DNA from: Salvator merianae
Taxonomy: Eukaryota; Chordata; Lepidosauria; Squamata; Teiidae
NCBI GenBank assembly: GCA_003586115.2
Contig: QVOM02000112.1
Location: 47,422,743 to 47,486,742 of the forward strand
DNA length: 64,000 nt
Direction: 5' to 3'
A model generated the notes under the pieces. That model was not told the origin of the DNA and did no database searches. It was given only the letters and a program-made list of their open reading frames with translations. Positions 35,440-46,571 of the stretch are shown one piece after another (position 1 is the stretch's first letter; each line of letters begins with the position of its first letter). Made by a program: the position numbers and the translations under genes.

Positions 35440-36265
35440 ATCATTTCAGAACCACACAGCTAAAGCTTCTGGGTTGCGCTTCGTCTGAGGACATGTTTAT
35501 GCATTTCCCCAGACATTAAAGCGTGCCAGACAATCCCAGAAGACGCCCTGTCCTCCATTAGATTCCTCTGTAGAGGGACCCTGCGCTTGTCCTCGGCTGC
35601 TAATGGTACGGCAACACGTTTTACACAAATCAGTGGAAAGTTAGAAGGTGGTGCGTGCTCCTGTCTTGTAATTGTTGGGTTTGTGCGAGAGTTGTTTGAC
35701 GGGGAATCGCATACAAATGCATTTCTCTAAAAAATATTGACAAGAGTAATAGCCTCCTGGCGAAGACCTCGCGCCGTGAGGTTTTGTGCTAGAGAGATAT
35801 TTTACTGCCGGGTAATTATTCCCGATTCCCCCTCCTAACGAAGGGCTGTAAGTGAAAACGCTGCCAGAATCTATTAAATGTCGCCAAGGCAGAATTGAAG
35901 TCAAACTGCTGCTGGGTTTACACGCCCCCTGTTGGAAAAGATCTTGTAATTAGGGAGAGCTCTCCCGCCGGAGGAGGTTGCAAATCAGGGCCCGAAGGCA
36001 GGGTGGGGGAAGGGCTCGCGAGGAGCGCCGAAAAACATCCTTTCTTCCATAATGCAAATAAGGTTGCACTGAAACGACAAGCTGAGATCGTTATGCAATG
36101 TACAGCAGATGTTACTTTTCGCCTTGCCTGGTGGAAAGAAAGGGAGGAGGACCTACGTGAACAAGAAAAACCCTCCCCCCCCTTTCTTTTTGGCAAAGGC
36201 TTTGATTCTTTTCAACACCTTGACTCACGCTCCGCGTTGACGTTCACAGCTATTATAAGATAGGC
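35440..36265. promoter_or_regulatory. Candidate conserved non-coding element cluster
   Basis: Repeat-free block mixing AT-rich factor cores with CpGs. Notable are the octamer-like aatgcaaat near 36,052-36,060, a second POU-like atgcatt near 35,718, ccgggtaattattcccg near 35,808-35,824, atcttgtaattagggag near 35,940-35,956, and ttatgcaatg near 36,091. The frames here are short and in conflict. The combination is enhancer-like and is the best candidate for deep conservation in the window, but this is inference. Confidence 0.45.
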
Positions 36266-36269
36266 AAGG

Positions 36270-38600
36270 CCACTTATTAAAGCTGCACTACCGTGTTTGC
36301 TCTCCAATAGGAAAGAACCCTATCTCTATACCAGCATTCTTACAGTTAGCCTCGGTTTTGCAGATAGGAAAATCTAGGTCCAAATCCCCAAGCGTTTCCG
36401 AGCAGACAGCTGGGAGTCTATGAAGTAAAAAGCAGAGGAAGGGAAATCTTTCACTGGATCTGAGTCGGTTATTTGCAAGCCATCCAGTAGTACTGACCCT
36501 ACATAGCACTGACCCAATTGCAATCCAGAGCTTCTTTCCATGGAAATACATTTTTGTTCCCTTGCATCCAAGGATGTAGCAGGAGCTATAAATCCCTTAG
36601 TTAGCCAACTACAGTTCTAATCTACAGTTGTAGATTTTACACCTGCACCTAATCTTAAAAGTGTGTTAACACCCGAACATTTCCTGCCTTTAAATCCATA
36701 GCCAGAATTCTTGTATACTCCTGTACCTGTTAGCAAGTATCTGTTCACTTACAGATCTCTGCTTAAGCAGAAGCTAAAATGTTGGTCCCATATCAATGAG
36801 GATTTTAGAAATGATTGCATTCTCTGGCTCATTATTTGCACTTAATTACTATCTCCACAATAGTTGGGTAAGCTCAAACTTGGGTGAGTTCAAAAGTCTG
36901 CTTTTTATCTTTAATGCTGGATTCTTTCCTTCCTGTAATGCTTGGAGGTAGAAAGGTGTCCATTCAGTTGTTTGTGTTAAAAGTGCTTCATCTAAAGGAC
37001 TTGTCAAACTTGTACGACTGCACCAGTTATCAGAGCTGGGCCCGATTTAATACCTGGACAAGAAACCACCTTGGAATAACAAACACTCTAGCTAGACAGG
37101 GAAGTATAATATGTCCCAGAACCATTTCTGCACTACTGCCAAGAAACCCTCATAGATTCATCTATCTGGCCATCAGGAGTCGAGATTAGCTTGGAAACAC
37201 ATTTTTCTTTTCCGTATTGTACATCTAACCAGAAATCTGGATATTAAAGATTCATACAATTATAGTTATAGTCTTTTTCTAAAATGAAAATAATTTATAA
37301 TTTACTGGCATTGCCAAATAAACCTACTGCACAATTATTAATATTGTATGTATTTGAAATGGTCTGCCTTATCCCTCAGTTTAGGTAGTGTTTCATTTGA
37401 CCAACGATGTGAAATAATCCCTGTTTCGCAGATTGGGAATCTATGGTCTGATTCTACCTATATCTGTTCTGAAGCCCCAAGTCTTCAGGGCTCCTCACTC
37501 TCATGAAAATGTCACTAGGGATACATTGTGAATCTATAAATCATATGGGATTGGGTGAGCATTTGAACTGAACATCAAGTCACCACTATCCCTTATGTTC
37601 ACTCTAAACCCTTTCTGGTCTCACTCGAATGAATTTCTGGAAGCAGGTAGACAATGGCACAGGTTTTCTTCCCATCAGATGACTGTGATGTTCTGTTCTA
37701 ATCCATGTCATTCTGCTAGATTTTGTTTACAGGAGATCTTACTTCTAAGGAAGGCATTGTCAAACAAAACAGAAACAAAAATCTTCATTAGTGTTCAAGT
37801 TAGGAAGAGTGTCCCAATACGATTCAGAACTGATGTACACAAAGACTCCCAAAATCTTCCTTCCAGATCATCAAACTCCACCATGAGCGCAGCTGAAGAA
37901 ACCACCTAGTGCTCTCCGCTGCCAACAAGATCAGCAAACTGAAACCACTGCCAAGATGGTATTCGGTCCACAAGTACAAGCAGCGGAGTACTTTCCCACC
38001 TCCTACTCCCCGAATCGGGAAGCTGAATTTATTTCGTACTAGACTGCAAACACCTCGTCTGCTGCCCTTGCATGTTAATGCGCAGCTGCGTTTAAGAATA
38101 CCCCGGGGGCATCGTGCCTGTCACTTAAATATTGTCTAGTCAGAGGCTAGCACCTTGGGTGTTTGTCTGCAAATGGTGTACAATGCCCCTACATGCACAT
38201 ACTCTTGTCAGAGAAAGGTATGGCTCACAGACACTGGATATTTAAAGGCATCCAACATCGTGAACAACACTTGGCCTACTGGGTTTTACAAATTTACAAG
38301 GAATTATGGGGTTGAGCTGGTTGCCATCTTACCTCAGTAGGCGTTACACAATAATTTAACAATAACAATTGGAAAAACAAAGAAAAGCCTCTCAACTTTT
38401 CCCATTCATTGTTGGTTTGATATATCAGAGCGAAGGAGAAACACTGACAAAGCACTCTTGCATCCTGTCCAACCCCAACCGAAACACAAGATATTTCAAC
38501 ACAAGCCACAGGAAGAATGAGCTTTCTGCAGATGCTTCCAGCAGCGGCGTACGGTACCCGAGGCACCTCACAAGCCACGGAAGCCCCTGGCTTTCTTCCC
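36270..38600. other. Mostly unique non-coding DNA, no gene seen
   Basis: AT-rich to neutral DNA. The frame pair at 37,595-37,909 and 37,909-38,139 looks superficially like a retrocopy but matches no protein I know and has no A-tail. 37,850-38,130 could be conserved regulatory DNA. No repeat family was assigned. Confidence 0.35.
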
Positions 38601-38613
38601 TTACCGCCCTCTT

Positions 38614-38621
38614 TATAAAAG
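38614..38621 (+). promoter_or_regulatory. TATA-box-like element upstream of CpG island 6
   Basis: A canonical tataaaag lies about 150 bp before the dense part of CpG island 6, in the context ctctttataaaagactcc. It is a possible core promoter for a plus-strand transcript. There is no independent start-site evidence. Confidence 0.3.
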
Positions 38622-38769
38622 ACTCCTTGCATAATGCCCCTCCCGCGTGCTAGCCGCCTTGAGCGCCCTCCCCCAGCCCCAGTATGGCTAAGCGCATTCA
38701 TTAATACCGAGAATGGAGTCATTCATTCATAAGAGCAATTGACACTAGGAATCTCGCTGAGAGCGACAC

Positions 38770-40420
38770 CGAACCAAGGGTCCCAACCGAGCGGGACTTG
38801 CTCTGACACCACCCACAGGATCAAGGGCCCGGGCTAGGAGGAGCACGGCGCGGAATCTTCGGGACAACTCGCTTGCTAAGGAGCGCACGTGGGGACTTGG
38901 CGAGCCCCCCCCCCCGAGAGTCTGAGCGAGGGCCCGTCCGTCAGGATCAGGCCGGCGGCGGCGCCTGCAGCTTGCTGCGAGGCGCTCTTGCGGGAAAGCG
39001 CCCGCGCGCGCCTGTGTGTCTTATTTTGGCACTTTCGGTTCCTTCAGCGTCACGAATTTTCCTCACCTCAAGCAACCCATTTCCTGGAACGGAACGCGAT
39101 TTTACCCGCTCTGTTTAAAGCTAATGATTTCGAACAGGCTGCGTAAACGTAGCCCGTTACGTCCCACCCGCACGCACCACAGCGAGCTCTCCCAAGGCGT
39201 AAGGGCTCTTCGCCATGTGGTTTCTTATTATAAGAGTACAAGAAACTAGCAGCAGCGCTTGGCCTGGAGCAAGGCAAGAGTCTGCCTAGCCAACCCTGTC
39301 CGTCGACACCCCCTCCGCCGCCCCCTCCCCGTTTGGCCTCGGAGCCAGAGTGGCACGCTGTGCCCCCTGGAGGTCACGCCATCCCCCTCGCTCTTTTAGT
39401 AGCGGCCCAGCGGCGTCTGTTATGCTACGGAGGCAAATGGCGCCTCCGCGTACGGCCCCCCCAACCCAAACCTTATCCCCAGCGCGCTCACGCAAGCAGC
39501 TTTTGCCCAGCAGCAGCTAATTTTGCAAGCTCGCAAGCCAATAGAGAAAAAAAGCGCCAGCAGAGCGAAAGCCCAAGCAAGTTTCCGTTTTCCTCTCTTG
39601 CGCAGAGAGCTTCGGCTGGGCTTGGCGGCTGCAGTGAGGCAGGGTGCCTGTGAATGTCAGCGGCAGCGCTGGCTGCCGCTGGACCCGGGCAAACCCTAGT
39701 GGGGCGTGCGAGAGGAAGGCCGCAGCGCGCCACGCTCACCTCTTCAGGCCTTTAGCTAGGCCGCCTGGGTGTTTTGTTTTTTTTTTGTTCCGAGACAGCC
39801 ATGCCTCGCCCTCGCCACCACTTAGTCTTTGAAGCGGGAGGAGATGGTGTCCTTGCCTGCCGGCATGTGCATTTTCGGCCCGAAATGCAGGGAGAGACCC
39901 TCACGGGCCGCGGGTCAGAAGACGAGGAAAGAGCCTTTGTGCAAAGCCAAAAGCCGCGAGCCGCGAGCAGCAGCAGGAGAAACAACAGGCGGTTTCGTTT
40001 CGTTTGCTCTGCCGGCCTCTCTCGGCTGCGCCTTGAATTGCAGAGCAAAGCCCGGCAGACGCTGTACTTGGCTCGCCAGCTCCTTGCCACGCAAAGGCGT
40101 GTGTGTGCGCCAGAAAGATAATCCCCTGCCGCTGTGCAGCTGTCACACATGCCAACTGTCCTTGTCAAGGGAGGACAGCAGCCCCGCCGCTCGCTCGCTC
40201 GCTCGCTTTGCAGCGCAGCGCAGCGCGCTTGTCTCGGAGCTGTCCCTTTAGCAAGCAAATCGCACAGCGGGTTTCCATGGAGGTGGAACGGGGAGCAAGC
40301 AATGCTGGATCCCTCTTCTGCCACTCATGCTTTCCCCTTTCCACGCGCAAGCACACAGCCCGCCACAGGCCTCCCCGACGCTGGCGAGGCTTGCCGCTCC
40401 ATCCCTGAATCATTTGTTCA
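38770..40420. promoter_or_regulatory. CpG island 6
   Basis: About 1.6 kb of dense CpG with a C-run near 38,907-38,916, a CTCG tandem near 40,190-40,208 and a cagcg tandem near 40,211. Overlapping long frames on both strands (up to 212 codons) carry no domain and are attributed to composition. Confidence 0.6.
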
Positions 40421-40776
40421 GCGCCTGTTGTGGTCTGAATCAAACTCAGGCCCTTTTTCCGCTAGACGCATCGATCCGAAAGCAAATGTTTCTGATTTTC
40501 AACCAAGTCTGTATGCAGCTGTGCTTCGGGTCTCCACCTCGCACTTCAGCTGTAAACACATTCATTTCCTGGCAGCCTGGTTTTTGTTATTTTTTTTTGG
40601 TAATCGAGGGGGCCCGGAGTTCAAACCTGTTATCCTGATTGCCAATCGCAGATGTTTGGTTCCTGCTGGTTGTAGATACTTAGGGGGAGAAGACGTTTTG
40701 GCCGTATACGTGCTTCTCTCTAACCGTTCAAAGAGAGCAGGTTTTCTGAACGCGAGGCAAGCTAAACCCTGACTAT
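40421..40776. other. Non-coding flank of CpG island 6, no feature identified
   Basis: Neutral DNA between the CpG island and the palindromic element, containing a T-run near 40,591-40,598. Nothing recognised. Confidence 0.35.
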
Positions 40777-40984
40777 GGCTGCATCTGCGCACAGTAAAAA
40801 AAAAAAAGCTCAAAAGCAGCTTAGAGGTGGTAGCATTGGACACTGCTGCTTGCACATTTGAAGGTCAGAAAATGCATTTTGGAAATGCGTTTTCTGGCCT
40901 TTAATGTGGATTAAGGCACTGGCATGTAGAGACTCCAGCTCTAAGATGTTTTTGAGCCACTTTTTCACAGTGTGTGGATGCACC
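40777..40984. mobile_element. Palindromic MITE-like DNA element
   Basis: The whole 208-bp unit is an imperfect palindrome. The left end ggctgcatctgcgcacagt pairs with the right end acagtgtgtggatgcacc; the inner agctcaaaagcagcttagag pairs with ctctaagatgtttttgagcc; the centre, aaggtcagaaaatgcatttt against aaatgcgttttctggcctt around a loop of one or two bases, is nearly perfect. This architecture is typical of fold-back or miniature inverted-repeat transposons. No clear target duplication was found. An A-run of 12 at 40,796-40,807 is inside. Confidence 0.8.
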
Positions 40985-42095
40985 TTTTGTGAAAACATTC
41001 ATTGATAGGGATACTTAAACTTTCACCCTGCACTCTCCTCTCAGAGTGTGTTTGTGACAAGGCACTCTGGACCTACTCAGAATCTGTTTATTTATTTATT
41101 TCCCATTGATCAGAGTCCAGGAGGAGGTGAGCAGCACATTCAACGCAACGTTGCCTAATGTGTTTGGTGATCTAGATGGGAAACTGAACGCTGAAAACGC
41201 CGTGGAACAGGAATCCTATGTAGGTTCACTTGGAAGTGCTCTCCCTTGAGTGAGGCGAGTAGAATGCGCCGTGCGGCATTTGTAGCCTTAACGAAAGGAA
41301 CGCGGCAGAACGATCCTCCTACGGCAGGCAGAAGTTGGGAGAAAATCCTGGCCGAGCTTCCAAGCGCTCCAAAGCTTCTGCTTGATTCGGTGACTCTGTG
41401 CTACTAAGTGATAACGAACAAAATGTGAAGGAACGCCTTCAAGCGTTTTCATTTAAGAAAAACTGCGGCTATACGGCCGACGACTAGCAAGCTGCAGACT
41501 GAAGATCGCGCTCAGCACAAGTTCTCCTTTGAGCGTGCTTCCGGGGCCGCCTGGGAAATGGAGCAGAATACAAAGGCCTTCAGTTCCCGCCTGTAACGCG
41601 CGCCTGGTATTGCTGGCTGGTATATTTCGCTAAAAATCCTGTGCCACCTGTTCAGGCTTGGGGATTCATTAGTTCCCCCTTACGGTGCGCATGAGCCACC
41701 TTTTATGAACAATCGAGGTCATCCGTTGAGGGCAATAAAAGGGCAGCTTTTGCCCTCGCCTGCTTTAGCGATCGTGTACGGGGAAACGGAGGGACGGAGG
41801 GACGGAGGGAGGGAGGGAGGGAGTTTCCAGAATTCTCAGCCCGGAGGAATAGCTTCACGTGAACTAAAGGAGATGTGGGGATCTGTCTAGAAAAGCGTGG
41901 ACCTGTGAATTGGGTTTTCTTCTTCCCGTTTTCTTTTGTTACCGAACCGTTCAGGCGACGCAGTGATGGTGTGACCGAGACTGCATTTATCAAAGGTCTC
42001 TGGGGTTTAGATATAGAAAGAAACCCATTTTGATCGTCTTCTTTTCGCAGTGGGGTAAGGTACGGTGTCGCTATTCATCTACTATCAACATTCTC
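40985..42095. other. Unique DNA with scattered CpGs, no gene seen
   Basis: A TTTA simple run lies near 41,089-41,100. 41,640-41,770 is compact and enhancer-like (ggattcattagttccc, ccttttatgaacaatcg, gggcaataaaagggcag). No exon or repeat family was supported. Confidence 0.35.
41786..41822. repeat. (GGGA)n/(GGGAC)n simple repeat
   Basis: Purine-rich tandem of gggacgga then gggagggag units. Confidence 0.9.
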
Positions 42096-42097
42096 AA

Positions 42098-42273
42098 CCT
42101 AATAGAATGTTGTTGTCGAGTACAACTGGGTCGTGCAGTTTTCTTGGCAGAGATACAGAAGTGGTTTGCCGTTGCTTACTTCCGGGGAGAAGCTGGGGAT
42201 CGAACCTGCGACCCTCTGCTTTCCAGGCAGTTTGCTCTATCACTCAGCTACAGCCAGTTCCCCTAATAGAATG
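42098..42273 (-). mobile_element. tRNA-derived SINE, copy 3, with a 12-bp target duplication
   Basis: The element body (42,110-42,261) is flanked by perfect copies of cctaatagaatg at 42,098-42,109 and 42,262-42,273. Read on the minus strand the head holds an A-box-like tagctgagtgatagagc (42,234-42,250) and a consensus B box ggttcgatccc (42,196-42,206), so it descends from a tRNA. The tail holds ctgtatctctgccaagaaaa and ends in gacaacaac. The best-preserved copy of this family in the window. Confidence 0.93.
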
Positions 42274-42429
42274 ACAAGAAGCCAAATGTAAACCGTATCA
42301 GATTTCGAGCCCAGTCTGGATTACCCCTGGACATTTGATATCATGCAAAGATCGCGGAAACAGGACAAGACAGAATCCCTAGCGGTGCTTCTTACTTGCT
42401 AACACTCCGAAGCAGATCTCTCTGATCCG

Positions 42430-43310
42430 GCGCCCACAACCACCACGGCCCTACTAGGGAGCACACAGAACCTTAAAACAGGACTACAGGCGCGCATAGT
42501 TGCTGGACCGGACTACAACAGTAAGCAGCATCCCTTGTGGCCGGGCCTGATGTGAACTCGAGTTCAACGCCATCTGGAGGGCCACGGGTCGGGGCCACTC
42601 GCTCGCCCTTTCGCATGAGTCACGCTTACTAAAGGATATCTTCCGGAAGCACAAGGCAGCTCCGCGAACAGGAGGAGGAGGAGGAGGGAGGAGCGCCGCA
42701 GCCGCGATTCTCACCCGGTCCTCTTCGTCCTAAGGGCCGCGCGGACGCCCCCCCTTCCTCCCCAGCTGCTGCCGCGCGGCTTCTAAAGCTGCCGACGCGG
42801 AAGCCTCTGCCTCCAGGGCCGCTCAGTACGTGACGCCAAGCCCCGCCAGCGCTCCTGCTCTCTTCCCCGCAGCTGCCTCGCTCGCTCTGAGCACAAACAA
42901 GGCATCCCGAAGGCAGCAGCCGCTGCCTTGCCCGCCTGGCGGCTTCTCCCTCCCACGCGGGAGGGGGGCGGGGGAGGAGAGAGCCCGTGTTTAGAGCTGC
43001 TTATGGCTGGGGGAGGGGAAGCAATGGATTGGAAGGCTGTTAAAAGGCTCTTCCTCTGAGAGGAAGGATTTGGTTCTGGGTGGAGGGCTTTCGTCCCCTC
43101 CTTTCTCTCTCCCTCTCTCTCATTCTCCCCCTCCCCCTTTCCCCCGCCCCATTTCTGAAAGCCTTCAATAGGACCGCTCTCATAATTTTCCAGCGTAATC
43201 CAAGCTACAAGCAGCTGAGGCGAGCCGCGGCCGACTGTGGGAGGCCTACCAGCGTAACGCTGGTTTATAATGGGAACAAATGTGGCGAAGCGTCTTTTTC
43301 AACACAGACC
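42430..43310. promoter_or_regulatory. CpG island 7
   Basis: Dense CpG block with a G-rich stretch near 42,960 and a pyrimidine tract near 43,093-43,151. It includes a CRE-like tacgtgacgcc near 42,828-42,838 and a repeated ccagcgtaa element (43,191-43,199 and 43,250-43,258). No coding frame with a domain. Confidence 0.55.
42484..42600. mobile_element. Possible MITE-like fragment at the edge of CpG island 7
   Basis: Contains ggactacaacagtaagcagc and ccatctggagggccac, segments characteristic of a short interspersed element common in reptile DNA and related to the element at 27.7 kb. Boundaries and family are uncertain. Confidence 0.35.
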
Positions 43311-43420
43311 CTGCTCCTCTGTTCCGTGAAAATAATATATGCTCGGTAACTGGAGCAAGAATACTGGAAAATGCCCCGTGTGACAGCCCTGCTGAAAAGG
43401 GAGGTCTTTTCCTCTCAGGC

Positions 43421-43428
43421 TATAAAAG
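43421..43428 (+). promoter_or_regulatory. Canonical TATA box downstream of CpG island 7
   Basis: The sequence tataaaag sits in ctcaggctataaaagctgaa. It is a full-consensus TATA box about 110 bp beyond the GC-rich block. A plus-strand start about 30 bp downstream is possible; no transcript evidence is available. Confidence 0.35.
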
Positions 43429-43449
43429 CTGAACAACTGTGTTTACACC

Positions 43450-45860
43450 AAAAGTCTATAACTGTTGCGAGACTGCGGACTCACCTGTGGCATTAAAAGG
43501 AAGTGTGGTTGGCTGCTGGAGTCATCATTTATTCATTTATCTGTATTTTCATCCCGTCCTATACCCAAGCAAAAGAACTCAGGTGTAATATTAATGAGAA
43601 GACTCCTCTGGCTATGCTAAAAGGAGGAAGGATGACCTAGTGGTGTCGGGGGCCAGAGTGTGAGGAAGAATCCCTCTGAGCATGTAAAGGGTAAATCCAC
43701 CAGCTGTACATTTTGTTCCAATGGATCCATGTCCTCTCACAGGTATCAAGGAAAAGCTGCCACCACAAGGATGTAAATCATCTTGCCTGAGACCTGAGGA
43801 AAAGAAACAGCAGGTTAGGGAGCGCCCAGCAATGATGGGACAACCAGCTGTCCTACAGAAGACTTTATTTTTCCTTTTCCCTTTTTATTCCTCTTTCCTT
43901 GTGTATCATGTCCATTTCCTTATATCATAAGCTTTTTTTAAATTCTGAATTATATAAAATGTGCATTATTCCTGACAGGCCATATTCATTCATTAATCTT
44001 TGTTCATTATAGGTCGACTTCCTCTTTCTTCAAAAGTTCCTTCTAGAATTCATATTTCTTGCCCCTCCTGCTTTTTAGTTCTTTTCTTCTTCTGGGGCCT
44101 GTCTTTCCTCTTTAAATCCAGCAATAACAAGTTAATTCTCTAATTCTTGTAGAAAGTCAATAAAGCGTTTGCAGTTTTTAACCGTTTCCTTATATTGTAA
44201 GCTTGAAGACAGGGAGATATATTATTAACAGATTATAAATCATTCTGAGAACCTTTTAAAATGAAGTTAAAGAGTAACTTATTGTTTAGTAGGCATAAAT
44301 ATGTTTGCAATTCCATATAAAAAAGAATGCTAAATTCAGAAAATTAGCCTTGAGCATTCAGATAACTTGTGTGACTGAAAAAGACAAATATAGGTAGTTT
44401 GTCACTGAAGGAAGAGGTGTGTATATTGTGTTTATACCATTCAATATAAAGCCTCTTAGGCCACGTTCTGACATGGCATTTAATCCGTTTACAGGCCGTC
44501 TTCATTTCCTGCTGGCCCGACATGATCTTGCCTTTCCATAGTTTTTCTGGACTAAATGGGCCATATCTGGACTACTTTGCATTCAGATTTAATGAGTTCT
44601 CAAGTTGTTCCAGATCGCTAGCCTGCTTTACTTTGCAACGTGAGAATGTGGAAGGAGACTATTTAGGAGGGACTGTACTTTTTGGGGTGTGTGCAGAGGG
44701 AGGGATTTCCCATTTCCTGCTGTCCAATGACAGACTTTGTGGGTGGGCAGAAAGCACAGTAGTTCTTTCCACCTCCATTATACCCCCTTCTCTTGCTGGC
44801 AGGAGAAAAGAAAACCGTCCTCCACTATACTTTGCTAAACTGTGTCCATTCTCTTCCTCTGTCCCCAATTTGACACTGCCAGGAAGAAATTAAAGGCTTC
44901 CTTCACTTCCATCTGCTGATTAAACAAAAAAACAGACTGCAGCTGTTTGGGGGTGCAGTCCTCTTGCCCCAGCAAAGAACCCACTCAGTATCAGTTTTGC
45001 CATCAGCAGCACACAGCTACATAGTGGGACACATGCCGCTGTGGATGTCTTGTTGGGAGGTGAGGCAGAGTCCATTTGCTGCCCATTAAACTACACTATC
45101 ATGATAATAGAGCTCCCCCACGTTTCCCCCTCTTCACAGACCTCTCCCTGCTTTTGTGCTACTCTTAAATTGCACACTTGCGCAAAAGTGCAATTGCCAT
45201 AGAGCTGAAATCACCATCTGCCCTTTAAGAAGCTTCATGGTGCAGTACATGTGGTGTTAAAGTTCTGCTTGTGTAGATTCAGGAACAAATGGTGAATGAC
45301 TAGTAACGCTGCCGAGTGAATCCATGTTCTGAGGCAGCAGCGGGGACATACAGAGTGCAAAGCTTGACTTGCCCGCCACTGTGAAGTCAAGATTTGAATG
45401 TTGGGACTGCAGTCAATTACTGACTGCGTAAGGAGGAGAATCTGATGAGGGGTGGAGGCACAAAAGGTACGTTTTGCCCGTGCCAAGTGCGGGAAACATC
45501 AGTGTGAGAACAAGCAAGTCCAAATTGAGTCCATGTTAAAATGCAAATGTGGGAATGATCAGAAGATGAATTCAGTCTTTGCACTCTTCCGATACAGATT
45601 AAATTTACGATGTTGGACCACACCCATGGTTGCAGAGGAAAGAAGGGTAGGGGAGAGACACAGTGAGATGAAAGTGATAGGGAAAAGAGACTCACACTAG
45701 TAATAAAATCATCCCACTCCCCAATTTAGAATATTATATTTGCTCCTTAGTATGTGTTTTATTTCTTTTATTGTAAATTGCCTTGGTTTTCATTGCTAAA
45801 TGTTCTTTTCCATTTCGTTATAAGGTTGCTTGACCAAACCAATGAATGAATGATTGAGAA
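43450..45860. other. Non-coding DNA, no gene seen
   Basis: Neutral to AT-rich DNA. A polyadenylation-like aataaagcg occurs near 44,159, and 45,750-45,850 resembles the 3' end of an old LINE (taaattgccttggttttcat). Frames at 44,522-44,893 and 45,452-45,700 lack domains. Confidence 0.35.
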
Positions 45861-46571
45861 TTAGGCCGTGGTCACACCTCATGTTTTCTGGGCAGGGAGG
45901 ACAGTTTCACTCCTCGGAAACCAGACGCTAAATTGCGATTCCGGTTTTTCCGAGGAGTTTCCTGGCTGGAAAGGGATTATCCTAAATTCGGATAATCCCA
46001 ATTCTCAGTCCATTTCAGTAAGAAACAGACCCAGTCCGGCCACCTCCTGCCGTCCTCCCAGAGGCTGTGGCTGCCTCCTGCCCCCCCCCAAGCCCCTCCG
46101 CTTCCCGCTTCGCGCTCCCCCCCCCCCCCAAAATTCACTTCTGTCTATGTGGGGGAGAGCAGGAAGCAGGATCGTGGCAGCAGCTGACTGCGGGGGATGG
46201 GGGAGCTTCAGAGGGCTACCAGGAAACGGCGGGGGGTCTGGAACAGGTGGTGGGCTCCCACCATACCCCCGCCACTTCTGGCTACCCTTCTGAAGCTCCG
46301 CCATCGCCCCATGTCAGCTGCCTTCTTAAGGGGGGGACAGGAAGCAGCTGCAGCCACGATCGCGGCTGAAACTGCTTCCCCCCCGCCCCCTCTCTCTCTC
46401 CCCCTCCCACCACCACCCCGCCCCCCTCCCCCAACTTACCTATGCTTGGGAGGGTGAGGATGGCAGTGGCGGCAGCGCCTGGTGTGACCAGGCTGAAAGA
46501 GGCCCAAAACGGCCTCCTGCCCCGTCCGTCCCAGGGACGGACTAAACCATTAGAGTGTGACCGCAGCCTTA
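45861..46571. mobile_element. Non-autonomous PIF/Harbinger-type DNA transposon
   Basis: A 705-bp element (45,864-46,568) flanked on both sides by TTA, the 3-bp target duplication characteristic of PIF/Harbinger. Terminal inverted repeats are ggccgtggtcacac and, reverse-complemented, ggctgcggtcacac (12 of 14 identical). Inside are hairpins: ctcctcggaaa...tttccgaggag (45,910-45,957), gggattatcc...ggataatccc (45,973-45,999), gtccgtcccagggacggac near the right end, and a long central palindrome around 46,195-46,310. The GC-rich body encodes no transposase, so it must be mobilised in trans. Confidence 0.88.

Noticed and set aside
37595..38139. Possible processed retrocopy of a small basic protein
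   Set aside because: No match to a known protein that I recognise, no A-tail and no target duplication; the frame is interrupted at 37,909.
39752..40772. 190- and 212-codon frames in CpG island 6
   Set aside because: Opposite strands overlap; composition-driven; no recognisable motif.
42190..42255. tRNA gene
   Set aside because: The A- and B-box sequence belongs to the head of a SINE with a 12-bp target duplication; no full cloverleaf.
44458..44530. Second Harbinger-type element starting at ttaggccacg
   Set aside because: Only a vaguely similar left end; no matching right terminus or second TTA was found.
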